Assembly (NCBI GenBank): GCA_037974665.1
Contig: CM075768.1
Coordinates: forward strand, 61,956,316-62,020,315
Length of the DNA stretch: 64,000 nt
Origin: Ehretia macrophylla
Taxonomy: Eukaryota > Streptophyta > Magnoliopsida > Boraginales > Ehretiaceae
Reading direction: 5' to 3'
Shown: positions 22,980-34,161 of the stretch, in pieces
Layout of the letters: every line of letters begins with the position of its first letter
Position numbering within the stretch: the stretch's first letter is position 1
Position numbers and translations under genes: made by a program
The notes under the pieces: generated by a model
The model's input: the letters and a program-made list of their open reading frames with translations, nothing else
Database searches by the model: none
Told to the model about the DNA's origin: nothing

Positions 22980-25900
22980 TCAGCTTAGCTGCCCCCAACG
23001 TAGAGCTCTCGAAGAGCTTTCCAATGGTATGCTGCGCGTCGCGTAACACCTTGCGGATCAAAAGTTATGGGCTCCGGAGCAACGACGATGTGGTCCCAAG
23101 CCCGATGCCCTCGGTTTGCGGGCCCAACCTCTACTTGAAGCGAAGCTGTCTTGCCCATGGTCCATGGGATTCGGTAATAGAAATGTGATGGATTAGGTTG
23201 TCGTCCTTTTCACGGCGGACGACGTACGATCTGGGACAAAAAATAGCGCAAAAGAAGAAAATTGTTCCGAAACTGATGAAAACAATCGATTTTCAGCTCC
23301 GATAATAGGCACAGTGAAGCGAGCTTGGCTGCCCACATCGTAGAGCTCTCGGAGAGCTTTCCAACGGTATGCTGCGCGCCGCGTAACTCCATGCGGATCA
23401 AAAGTTATGGGCTCCGGAGCGACGGAGATGTGGTCCAAGCCCGATGCCCTAGGTTTGCGGGCGCAGCCTCTACGTGAAGTGAAGTTGTCTTGCCCAAGGT
23501 GTCGTGGGATTCGGTAATAGAAATCTTATAGATTAGGTTGTCGTCCGTTTTGCATCTCACGACGTACGATCTGCGATGAAAAAATAGCACAAACGAAGAA
23601 AAGTGTCCCAAAACTGATGAAAACGTTCAATTCTTGGCTTCGATAACAGGCGCAACGAAGCCAACTTAGCTGCCCCCATTGTTGAGCTCTCGGAGAGCTT
23701 TTCAACGGTATGCTGCGCGCCACGTAAATCCTTGCGGATCAAAAGTTATGGACTCCGAAGCGACGGAGACGTGGTCCCAAGCCCGATGCCCTCGGTTTGC
23801 GGGCCCAGCCTCTACGTGAAGCGAAGCTGTCTTGCCCATGGTGCCGTGTGATTCGGTAATAGAAATGTGATGGATTAGGTTGTCGTCCTTTTCGCGGCTC
23901 ACGACGTACGATCCGGGACGAAAAAAAAGAGCAAAAGAATAAAAGTGTCCCGAATCTAGAGCTCTCGGAGAGCTTTCCAACGGTATGCTGCGCGCCGCGT
24001 AACTCCTTACGAATGAAAAGTTATGGGACCCGGAGCGACGGAGACGTGGTCCCAAGACCGATGCCCTCTGTTTGCTGGCCCAGCCTCTACGTGAAGCGAA
24101 GCTGTCTTGCCCAAGGTGCCATGGGATTCGGTAATAGAAATGTGATGGATTAGTTTGTCGTCCTTTTTGCGGCGCACGACTTACAATCCGGGAAGAAAAA
24201 ACAGCGTAAAAGAAGAAAAGTGTCCCGAAACTGATGAAAGCATTCAATTTTTCGCTACGATAACAGGCGGAGCGAAGCGAGCTTGGCTGCCGCCCTCCTA
24301 GAGCTCTCAGAGAGCTTTCCAATGGTATGCTGTGCGCCGCGTAACTCCATGAGGATCAAAAGTTATGGGCTCCGGAGCGACGTAGACGTGGTCCCAAGCT
24401 CGATGCCCTCGGTTTGCGGGCCTAGCCTGTACGTGAAGCGAAGCAGTCTTGCCCAAGGTGCCGTGGGATTCGGTAATAGAAATGTGATGGAGTAGGTTGC
24501 CGTGCTTTTCGTGGCGCACAACGTACTATTCGCGATAAAAAAAAAGCGCAAAAGAAGAATTATGTCCCAAAACTGAAGAAAACGTTCTATTTTTAGCTCC
24601 GATAGCAGGCCCGGCGAAGCCAGCTTTGCTGCCCCCATCGTAGAGCTCTCGGAGAGCTTTCCAACGGTATGCTGCGCGCCGCGTAACACCTTGCGGATCA
24701 AAAGTTATGGGCTCCGGAACGACAGAGACGTGGTCCCAAGCCCGATACCCTCGGTTTGCGGGCCTAGCCTCTACGTGAAGCAAAGCTGACTTGCCCAAGG
24801 TGCCATGTGATTCGGTAATAGAAATGTGATGGATTAGGTTGTCGTCCTTTTCGCGGCGGACGACGTACGATCAGGGACAAAAAAAAGCACAAAAGAAGAA
24901 AAGTGTCCCGAATCTAGAGCTCTTGGAGAGCTTTCCAACAGTATGCTGCGCGCCATGTAACTCCTTGCGGATCAAAAGTTATGGGACCCAGAGTGACGGA
25001 GACGTGGTCCCAAGCTCGATGCCCTCGGTTTGATGGCCCAGCCTCTACGTGAAGCGAAGCTGTCTAGCCCAAGGTGCCATGGGATTCCGTAATAGAAATG
25101 TGATGGATTAGGTTGTCGTCCTTTTCGCGGCGGACGACGTACTATTTGGGACAAAAAAAGAGCGCAAAAGAAGAAAAATGTCCCGAAACTGATGAAGATG
25201 ATTGATTTTTGGCTTGGATAACAGGCGCAGCGAAGCCGGCTTAGCTGCACCATCGTAAAGCTCTCGGAGAGCTTTCCAACGGTATGCTGCGCGTCTCGTA
25301 ACTCCATGCAGATCAAAAGTTATGGGACCCAGAGTGACGAAGACGTGGTTCCAAGCCCGTTGCCCTCAGTTTGCGAGACCAGCCTCTACGTAAATCGAAG
25401 CTGTCTTGCCCAAGTTGCCGTGGGATTCGGTAATAGAAATATGATGGATTAGGTTGTCGTCCTTTTCGTGGCGGACGACGTACGATCCGGGACAAAAAAA
25501 TGCGCAAAAGAAGAAAAGTATCCCGAAACTGATGAAAATGATCGATTTTTGGCTATGATAACAGGCGCAGCAAAGTCGGCTTAGCTACCCCCATCGTAGA
25601 GCTGTCAGAGAGCTTTCCAACGGTATGCTGCGCGCCCCGTAACTCCTTGCGGATCAAAAGTTTTGGGCTCCGGATCGACGGAGACGTGGTCCCAAGCCCG
25701 ATGCCCTCGGTTTGCGGGCCCAACCTCTGCATGAAGTGAAGCTGTCTTGCCCAAGGTGCCATGGGATTCGGTAATAGAAATGTGATGGATTAGGTTGTCG
25801 TCCTTTTCACAGCGGACGACGTACGATCAGGGACAAAAAAAAGCGCAAAAGAAGAAAAGTGTCCCGAAACTGACGAAAACGATCAATTTTTGGCTCCGAT

Positions 25901-26100
25901 AAGAGGCGTATCGAAGCCGGCTTAACGGCCCCCATCGTAGAGCTCTCAGAGAGCTTTACAACGGTATACTGCGCGCCGCGTAACTCCTTGCGGATCCAAA
26001 GTTATGGGACCCGGAGCGACGGAGACATGGTCCAAAGCCCGATGCCCTCAATTTGCGGGCCCAGCCTCTATGTGAAGCGAAGCTGTCTTGCCCAAGGTGC
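22980..26100. repeat. Higher-order repeat, copy B (period about 3280 bp)
   Basis: This is the partner of copy A, sharing rare variants such as CCCATGGTCCATGGG, TTCAGCTCCGATAATAGGC and the double deletion junctions. Similarity fades after GCGGGCCCAGCCTCTATG near 26070. No third copy follows. Confidence 0.8.
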
Positions 26101-26359
26101 CGTGGGATCCGATAATAGAAATGTGATGGATTAGGTTGTCGTCCTTTTTGCGACGGACGAAGTACGATCTGGGACAAAAAAAAGCGTAAAAGAAGAAAAG
26201 TGTCCTGAAACTGATGAAAACGATCGATTTTTGGCTCCGATAACAGGAGCATCGAAGCCGGCTTAGCTGACCCCATCGTAGAGCTCTCAGAGAGCTTTCC
26301 AACGGTATGCTTCTAGCCGCGTAACTGCTTGCGGATCAAAAGTAATGGGCTTCGTAGCG

Positions 26360-26610
26360 ACAAAGACGTGGTCCCAATTGCGATGGATTAGTTTGTCGTC
26401 CTTTTCGCGGCGCATGACGTGCGATCCGAGACAAAAAAGAGCGCAAAAGAAGAAAAGTGTCCCAAAACTGATAAAAATGTTCAATTTTTGGCTCCGATAA
26501 CAGGCGCAGCGAAGCGAGCTTCGCTACCCCCTTCGTAGAGCTCTTGGAGAGCTTTCCAACGGTATGCTGCGCACCACGTAACTCGTTGCGGATCAAAAGT
26601 TATGGGCTCC
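26360..26610. repeat. Block shared with 40750-40990 on the far side of element 3
   Basis: Both places carry the 258-bp-monomer junction CCAATTGCGATGGATTAG, then CATGACGTGCGATCCGAGAC, AAAAAAGAGCGC and later GCGCACCACGTAACTCGTTG. These combinations are rare elsewhere. The offset is 14,383 bp including element 3. Confidence 0.75.
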
Positions 26611-27896
26611 GGAGCGACGGAGACGTGGTCTAAAGCCCGATGCCCTCGGTTTGCTGGCCCAAACTCTACGTGAAACGAAGTTGTCTTGCGCAAAGTGCCG
26701 TGGGATTCGGTAATAGAAATGTGATGGATTAGGTTGTCATGCTTTTCGCGGCGCACAACTTATGATCTGGGATGAAAAAAAAGCAAAAAAGAAGAAAACT
26801 GTCTCGAAACTGATGAAAATGTTGGATTTTTGGCTCCGATAACAGGTGCAGTGAAGCCAACTTAGCTACCCCCATCGTAGAGCTCTCAGAGAGCTTTCCA
26901 ACGGTATGCTGCGCGCCGCGTAACACCTTGTGGATCAAAAGTTATGGGCTCCGGAGCGACGGAGACGTGGTCCCAAGCCCGATGCCCTCGGTTTGCGGGC
27001 CCAGCCTCTACGTGAAGCGAAGCTGTCTTGCCCAAAGTCCCGTGGGATTCGATATTAGAAATGTGATGGATTAGGTTGTCGTCCTTTTCGCGGCTCACGA
27101 CGTACGATCCAAGATGAAAAAAAGCAGAAAAGAAGAAAATTATCCCTAAACTGATGAAAATGTTCGATTTTGATTCCGATAACAGGCCCAGTAGAACCAG
27201 CTTGGCTGCCCCCATTGTAGAGCTCTCGGAGTGCTTTTCAACGGTATGCTGCGCGCCACGTAACACCTTGCGGATCAAAATTTATGGGCTCCGGTGCGAC
27301 GGAGACGTGGTCCCAAGCCTGATGCCCTCGGTTTGCGGGCCCAACCTCTACGTGAAGCGAAGCTGTCTTGCCCAAGGTACAGTGGGATTCAGTAATAGAA
27401 ATGTGATGGATTAGGTTGTCTTCCTTTTCGCGGAGCACGACGTACGATGCGGGATGAAAAAAAAGCTCAAAAGAAGAAAATTGTCCGGAAACTGATGAAA
27501 ACGTTCAATTTTTGGCTCTGATAACAGGCGCTGCGAAGCCAACTTAGCTGACCCCATCGTAGAGCTCTCGGAGAGCTTTCTAACGGTATGCTGCGCGCCG
27601 CGTAACTCCTTGCGGATCAAAAGTTATGGGCTCCGGAGCGACGGAGACGTGGTCCCAAGCCCGATGCCCTAGGTTTGCGGTCCCAGCCTGTACGTGAAGC
27701 GCAACTGTCTTGCCGAAGGTGTCGTGGGATTCGGTAATAGAAATGTGATGGATTAGGTTGTCGTCCTTTTCGCGGCGCACAACGTACGATCCGAGACAAA
27801 AAAAGCGCAAAAGAAGAAAGTGTCCCAAAATTGATGAAAACGTTCGATTTTTGGCTCCGATAACAGGCCCAGCGAAGCCAGCTTAGCTGCCCCAAT

Positions 27897-28236
27897 CGTA
27901 GAGCTCTCGGAGAGCTTTCCAACGGTATGCTGCGCGCCACGTAACACCTTGCGGATCAAAAGTTATGGGCTCCGGAGCGACGGAGACGTGGTCCCAAGCC
28001 CGATGCCCTCGGTTTGCGGGCCCAGCCTCTACGTGAAGCGAAGCTGTCTTGCCCAAGGTGCCGTGGGATTCGGTAATAGAAATGTGATGGATTAGGTTGT
28101 CGTCCTTTTCGCGGCGCACAACGTACGATCCAGGACAAAAAAAGCGCAAAAGAGGAAAAGTGTCCCGAAATTGATTAAAAAGTACGATTTTTGGCTACGA
28201 TAACAGGCCCCGCGAAGCCAGCTTTGCTGCCCCTAT
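27897..28236. repeat. Reference satellite monomer (340 bp), close to consensus
   Basis: This monomer was chosen because it has few private changes. The dyad AGCTCTC-G-GAGAGCT is at 27902-27916, the perfect palindrome GCTCCGGAGC at 27969-27978, and the A-rich purine tract at about 28136-28160. CAGCT-T-AGCTG lies just before the unit at 27879-27889. CpG sites cluster around GCGCGCC, GCGACGGAGACG and TTTTCGCGGCGCAC. I see no tRNA-like A/B boxes and no CENP-B box. Confidence 0.85.
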
Positions 28237-30595
28237 CGTAGAGCTCTCGGAGAGCTTTCCAATGGTATGTTGCGCGCCGCGTAACACCTTGCGGATCAAA
28301 AGTTATGGGCTCTGGAGCGACGGAGACGTGGTCCCAAGCCCGATGCCCTCGGTTTGCGGGCACAGCCTCTATGTGAAGCGAAGCTGTCTTCCCCAAGGTG
28401 CCGTAGGATTCGGTAATAGAAATGTTATGGACTAGGTTGTCGTCCGTTTCGCGGCGCACGACGTACGATCCGAGATGAAAAAACAATGCAAAATAAGAAA
28501 AGTGTCCCAAAACTGATGAAAACTTTTGATTTTTGGCTACGATAACAGGTGCAGCGAAGAGAGCTTGGCTGCCCCCTTCGTCGAGCTCTCAGAGAGCTTT
28601 CCAACGATATGCTACGCGCCGCGTAACTCCTTACGGATCAAAAGTTATGGGCTCCGGAGCGACGGAGACGTGGTCCCAAGCTCGATGCCCTCGATTTGCG
28701 GGCACAGCCTCTACCTGAATCAAAGTTGTCTTGCCCAAGGTTCCGTGGCATTTGGTAATACAAATGTTATTGATTAGGTTGTCGTCCTTTTTGCGGCGCA
28801 TGACTTACGATCCGGGAAGAACAAACAGCGCAAAAGAAGAAAAGTGTCCCGAAACTGATGAAAACATTCAATTTTTGGCTACGATAACAGGCGGAGCGGA
28901 GCGAGCTTGGCTGCCCTCTTCCTAGAGCTCTCGGAGAGCTTTCCAATGGTATGCTACGAGCCGCGTAACACCTTGCGGATCAAAAGTTATGGGCTCCGGA
29001 GCGACAGAGACGTGGTCCCAAGCCCGATACCCTAGGTTTGCGGGCACAGCCTCTACATGAAGCGAAGCTGTCTTGCCCTAGGTGCCGTGGGATTTGGTAA
29101 TAGAAATTTGATGGATTAGGTTGTCGTCCTTTTCGCAGCGCACAACGTACGTTCCGGGACAAATAAAGCGTAAAAGAAGAAAAGTGTACCGAAATTTATT
29201 AAAAAGTTTGATTTTTGGCACCGATAACAAGTGCAGCAAAGCCGGCTTCGTTGCCCCCATCGTAGAGCTCTCTGAGAGCTTTCCAACGGAATGCTATGCG
29301 CCGCGTAACTCCTTGCGGATCAAAAGTTATGGGACTCGGAGCGACGAATATGTGGTCCCAAGCCCGATGACCTCGATTTGCGGGCCCAGCCTCTATGTGA
29401 AGCGAAGCTGTCTTGCCCAAGGTACCATGGGATTCGGTAATAGAAATGTGATGGATTAGGTTGTCCTCCTTTTCGCGGTGCACAACGTACGATCCGGGAA
29501 GAAAAAACACCGCAGAAGAAGAAAAGTGTCCCGAAACTGATGAAAACATTCGATTTTTGGCTCCAATACCAGGTCCAGCAAAGCTAGCTTTGCTGTCCCC
29601 ATCGTAGAGCTCTCGGAGACCTTTCCAACGGTATGCTGCGCGCCACGTAACACCCTGCGGATCAAAAGTTATGGGCTCCGGAGCGACGGAGGCGTGGTCC
29701 CATGCCTGATGCCCTCGGTTTTCGGGCCCAGCCTCTACGTGAAGCGAAGCTGTCTTGCCCAAGGTGCCGTCGGATTCAGTAATAGAAATGTGATGGATTA
29801 GGTTGTCGTCCTTTTCGCGGCACACGACGTACGATCTGGGAAAAAAAAGCGTAAAAGAAGAAAAATGTCCCAAAACTGATGAAAACGATCAATTTTTGGC
29901 TCTGATAACAGGCGCAGCGAAGCCGGCTTAGCTGCCCCTATCGTAGAGCTCTCAGAGAGCTTTCCAACGGTATGCTGCGCGCCCCGTAACTCCTTGCGGA
30001 TAAAAAGTTATGGGACCCGGAGCGACGGAGACATGGTCTCAAGCCCAATGCCCTCGGTTTGCGGGCCCAGCCTCTACGTGAAGCGTAGCTATCTTGCCCA
30101 AGGTGCCGTGGCATTCAGTAATAGAAATATGATGGATTAGGTTGTCGTCCTTTTCGCAGCGCACGACGTACGATCCGGGAAGAAAAAACAGCTCAAAAGA
30201 AGAAAAGTGTCCCGAAACTGATGAAAACATTCAATTTTTGGCTACGATAACAGGCGCAGTGAAGCGAGCTTGGCTGCCACCTTCGTAGAGCTCTCGGAGA
30301 GCTTTCCAACGGTATGCTGCGCGCCGCGTAACTCCTTGCGGATCAAAAGTTATGGGCTACGGAGCGACGGAGACGTGGTTCTAAGCCCGATGCCCTCGGT
30401 TTGCGGGCCCATCCTCTACGTGAAGCGAAGCTGTCTTGCCCAAGCTGCCGTGGGATTCGGTAATAGAAATGTGATGGATTAGGTTGTCGTCCATTTCGCG
30501 GCGCACAACGTACGATCCGGGACAAAAAAAGCGCAAAAGAAGAAAAATGTCCCAAAACTAACGAAAAAATTTGATTTTTGGCTCCGATAACAGGC

Positions 30596-30600
30596 GCAGC
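30596..30600. repeat. Left target site duplication of element 3 (GCAGC)
   Basis: Satellite CCGATAACAGGCGCAGC is interrupted and GCAGC resumes at 30157+4000 (34157). This is the same monomer position as the element 2 insertion, with a one-base difference in the duplicated sequence. Confidence 0.9.
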
Positions 30601-31238
30601 TATCAAGCCCCGACCCGGCCTGTAAAGGTTAGACTTGGGTGTGATCTAAACATTGAAGTCCTTTCATATTCTTAATCATTCTAGGGGGTTTAACACTTAA
30701 CGTTTTATTCTAGACTCTAAAATTTTCCAGAAATCTGGCAGCATAACGGCTGTAATTGCGCTCTTTGTTTTGACCTAAGTTTTCTAACAGCCTCAAACTT
30801 TCAATTCAAGTTCATTCCCGACTAGAGTTTACTATTTTATCATCGATTGAATTGCTTATTGGTTATTTCGACGTCCCGTTTGATTTATAACCTAGCATGG
30901 TGCTATGTCTCGTTTGTCCATTTATTCTCGTTTCAAAATATACCTGTTGATCTTAACTTATTAGCGAGTACCTATTGAGATTTGATAAGTTCATTTACCT
31001 ATTCGTCAACTAAGCATCATAACCTGTGATAGATACTAGCGGTAGTAAAAGCAAAATGATCATAGTGGTGTCATGTCTAGTATCGGTCTACTTAAAATAA
31101 GTACAAACCAAAATTAGACCCCAAATTACAACGGGGGTCTTTTACATTAGCAACAACAAGCAACATAAGATAAATGGTCTTCAAGCAGCACAAAATACAC
31201 AAGTAGTCACGTTCATGCAAAACAACAATAATAGGCAA

Positions 31239-31300
31239 TCACTCCAGGGGTTCATCATTAGGTACATTATCCTCAGGTTCATGTACCTGTTCTTCTTCAC
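31239..31300 (-). CDS. Putative short acidic terminal exon (element 3)
   Basis: On the minus strand, after ATTTCAG, the sequence reads GT and then 19 sense codons, starting EEEQVHE and ending VPNDEPLE, before TGA. It has the same length and phase as element 2. Six of its codon changes relative to element 2 are synonymous and several others keep acidic character. The stretch between the hairpin and CAG is 2 nt longer than in element 2, so the frame is not continuous with upstream sequence in both elements. The product is unknown and splicing is inferred. Confidence 0.35.
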
Positions 31301-31319
31301 CTGAAATGATAAAAGAGGG

Positions 31320-31337
31320 TGAGTCCTTATGAACTCA
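31320..31337 (-). other. Hairpin upstream of the acidic frame (element 3)
   Basis: It is identical to the hairpin at 15664-15681: on the minus strand TGAGTTC-ATAA-GGACTCA, followed by CCCTCTTTTATCATTTCAG. Confidence 0.5.
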
Positions 31338-31572
31338 GCGAGGGGGAACGAGAGATAAATTTTGAAACTCATTTTCTGGTTCAAATTATGAAAAACTCCT
31401 TTTTTAAAACGTGTCACATATTACAAATAATATGGTAAGCAATTATAGGAAACAAATCGAGAAACGGATACAATTACCAATCATTTCAAGGATACGGTGA
31501 GCATTTGTTCTCAATTTCAATTTCGAATCATTTGGTGCGGCCGACTTCAATAACCCGCTTATCACTCCCAAT

Positions 31573-31612
31573 TGGGTGTACTCCGGATGTACCCCGAAAC
31601 CTACGACCCAAC
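31573..31612 (-). other. Nearly invariant box of the element family (element 3 copy)
   Basis: On the plus strand it begins TGGGTGTACTCCGGATGTAC and ends CCTACGACCCAAC. It is one base different from the element 1 copy, apart from orientation. Confidence 0.6.
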
Positions 31613-31725
31613 TCTCCGAGGGTGAAATGCCAAGAGAGAGAGGGAATTGGACCATGGTAGTCATGGTAACACTGGCAAGCCCGATGCCGCCCGGCGTGCG
31701 TGAAACACTACCATGCCACACGAAA

Positions 31726-31735
31726 GGTTGCAACC
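31726..31735. other. 10-bp palindrome of the element family (element 3 copy)
   Basis: GGTTGCAACC is followed by TCGTATGCAATGCACATTT, as in element 2. Confidence 0.55.
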
Positions 31736-32518
31736 TCGTATGCAATGCACATTTATAACATTTAACATATCACATTAGGAGGGCAACAAAGTAGGTTGCC
31801 TCCGAACAGTTATAAGATCGCATGTTGTCAAGTAGTCAAACAAGGCACGATAAGGCAAGTTATTTCACTTGAAAGGCATATAGAGTCATATGAACATCAA
31901 ACGGGCAGCCATGTAACACATGTAAAACAGGCCATATAACTCATTAAGAAGCTCATATAATCAAGTGATACGAATTATTCAACATGCAACAACATTTACG
32001 TGGGTTCGGTAGCAAGAAAAGCTTATTTGACAACATGCAATCGTCAAAACCATAATTGAAGTTATAACACATTTACGGGCAGCCCACTAAGCATAAAATT
32101 CCCACACAATAACCAAGAGATCAACACTTAGCAAAGCTACCTAGTCATTAGGGTTTCTATTTCGTGCTTATTCGTGTGATTAAAACCCTAAGTCAACTCA
32201 AAGTCATTCTCAAGTCATGCATCATTCCATTCAAGCATCCTCAAGTACTCAAAACAGTCCACGCAATATTCCAACATCATAATTCCAAGAAATTAGCACC
32301 ACAATAGAGGTTACAATAGTTTTCCATGCATATAGCTAAGTGAAACACTCACTGCAATAGGCTGTTTTCTCACAATCAATCGGGTAAGCAAAAAATCTCC
32401 AAATTCAGTGAATAAGATGTCAAATTAAATCTTAAGAATTTAACTAAACTCAGAAACAAACCTTGCATCAATTGGAGTTCAGAATCATTAGTTATAGCCG
32501 AAACAGTGAGGTAGCACA

Positions 32519-32936
32519 AAACTGTCCAGATTTGCACACTTTTCAGAAATTGACGTTTTTGAGGTCCTTAGATTCATTTTTAACTTTGGTCCATTTCTGA
32601 CAAAATTGTCCAGAACTGAAAAATATAGTACCACACCAATTTTAATGCGTTTTGAACAACATTTACCAAGTCAAATATGGTTCGTTCCACAAGGTCAGTG
32701 CATCTGCCAAAACCTGATTCATTTTTCCAGATTTCCAGATTTGGTCACATTTTAATGATTTGTCATTTTGAGGACCTTAGATTCAAAATTAGCTTCGGCC
32801 TATTTCTGGGAAAAATGTTCAAAACTGTCCAAACTAGTCACCCACCAATTTTCAAGCATTTTAAACATCATTTTCTTAGCTAAACTTACCTCGAACAGAC
32901 TGGTCAGAGAGCTGTCACAAGAATTCGACTTCACCT
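32519..32936. repeat. Old internal tandem duplication (element 3 copy), two units of about 209 bp
   Basis: GAGGTCCTTAGATTC at 32561 and GAGGACCTTAGATTC at 32770 are 209 bp apart, as in element 2. Neighbouring landmarks (CCATTTCTG/CTATTTCTG, CACCAATTTT) follow the same spacing. Confidence 0.65.
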
Positions 32937-33924
32937 AGCATCATTTTCAAGCCAAGATCTTGCCATGCATGGTTGTTTAAGCTCATGAACGACCACATAA
33001 CTCAAGTACAGAAGCAAATATACACATTTATGAACATGCATGTGAAATTTCAAAGAGTTTTCAAAAGCTTTTAACCCTCACCTTTGCAATCAATCAAAAG
33101 ATGCACAACAACCTTGTTGAAGCTCAAATCTTCTCATTTTCTTTGCCTAGCCGAAATCCTACTAGCTTTTCTCTATTTTTCCTAGCTTAATAAGCAATCT
33201 CTTAGTGCATGCAAGTAATTATAACTTGAAGAAAAGAAATGGATGCTTAGTAACTCACCTAGGCCGAAATGAAGCTTCAAATGCACATGCAAGAGTGATT
33301 TCGAGCTCTAGCTTGTTTGCTTGGGTTTCTCGATGGCTACTCGACCTTGCTCAACCAAGATGTGAAGAAGACAAACCAAGGAGGTAGAAAACTCAGCCAA
33401 GAACCGAAAATGGAGAGAGAGAATGAAGAGGAAAGAGAAATGTGAAGAAAGAAATGAAGAAAATGACAAACAAGGAAGCCTTTTGCATCTTCAAGGGGAA
33501 TGTCGGCCTTGGGCTTCAAAAATTCTGCATTTGTGTCTCCAATGTGACATTTTGAATTGCTAGGATGGGCAAGGATGAAGTGGCCAAAAATTTGTGCAAG
33601 TGGACGGATTTTTGAGCAATTTTTAATGCATTTGTGTCATAAATTGTCTTGGCATGCATTAGAATAAAGAAATTTTGCTCAAACCTTGTGTATGACCATG
33701 GTATGGTCGGCCAAGGCTAATAAAATGGCTGAATTTGTGTCATCTTTTGGGTGTTAATTGTTGTGTGTTGAAAATGCAAAAAGAACAAAGAATAAAGAAT
33801 AATGAATGTCTAGTGTTTGGTGCATTTTTGTCTTCTAGTGAATGGAATTTGGATTATTATATTGTTAGTGGATTTTGTAGGATTTTTTAATAGTCTAGTG
33901 CTTCGTGTAAGATGCTTTCTTGAT

Positions 33925-34140
33925 TAGCGTGAAGACATGCTTTCCTAGGGTTAGGGCACGCACTTTGAGATATCACACGAACTACGAGACGAATGCACGT
34001 TTTTCAAGTAAACGCACGTAACCCTATATGAATGCACAAAATTCAATGCAAGGCACACAAAACTAAATACAATTCTCAAACCTAGGCATGGCACGCACAT
34101 CAAGGTTAGGGCACGCAAAATGAGGTATCGCACGCAATTC
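33925..34140. repeat. Degenerate GGCACG repeat zone at the sense 5' end of element 3
   Basis: It holds variants such as GGGCACGCACTTTGAG, CACACGAACTACGAG, AATGCACG and GGGCACGCAAAATGAGG. It matches 18530-19000 of element 2 in position and style but is less than half as long. Confidence 0.6.
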
Positions 34141-34156
34141 GGGGTCGGGCCTCACA

Positions 34157-34161
34157 GCAGC
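34157..34161. repeat. Right target site duplication of element 3 (GCAGC)
   Basis: It directly follows CCTCACA and matches 30596-30600. Satellite then continues GAAGCCAGCTTAGCTG. Confidence 0.9.

Larger units (their letters stand above)
19009..30600. repeat. Satellite array 2: about 34 monomers, with a 3.28-kb higher-order repeat
   Basis: These are the same monomer, orientation and phase as array 1. The left half contains two copies of a 3.28-kb block, described separately. The right half (about 26100-30600) is monomeric with only local similarity. Shortened monomers occur at 20671, 21630, 23951 and 24909 (junction CCCGAATCTAGAG) and at 26368 (junction CCAATTGCGATGG). The array ends at the target duplication of element 3. 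Open frames of up to 224 codons on the minus strand near 29200-29870 are satellite frames, not genes. Confidence 0.95.
30601..34156 (-). mobile_element. Element 3: 3556-bp LTR-like insertion, sister of element 2
   Basis: The element starts TATCAAGCCCCGACCCGG, a mutated form of TGTCACGCCCC, and ends CGGGGTCGGGCCTCACA. It is bounded by GCAGC duplications. It aligns with element 2 along most of its length: roughly 31568-33090 is highly similar to 15965-17480, while the sense 3' kilobase and the sense 5' part are much more diverged. There is no coding region beyond the short acidic frame, and no pair of LTRs. The region 33100-33930 (sense 5' part) is largely unlike element 2 and holds CT-rich sense tracts and AT-rich sequence, but no gene. 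It is likely a solo LTR or non-autonomous member of a different subfamily from element 2. Confidence 0.8.

Noticed and set aside
27910..27930. CENP-B box-like match: CGTTGGAAA on the minus strand of GCTTTCCAACGGT
   Set aside because: The essential TTCG and CGGG parts of the box are absent (ACCG and GCTC instead), so binding is not expected.
29199..29873. Long minus-strand open frame of 224 codons, and many others of 100-206 codons such as 4862-5473 and 23702-24322
   Set aside because: Near-identical peptides recur in every monomer and in several frames at once. The monomer is close to 3n long and GC-rich, so stops are few. Starts and stops shift with point changes and there is no conserved frame, domain or codon bias.
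31181..31417. 78-codon minus-strand frame in element 3 that crosses the hairpin
   Set aside because: It leaves the conserved acidic frame at the CAG because of indels. The corresponding frame in element 2 differs, so only the part after CAG looks conserved.
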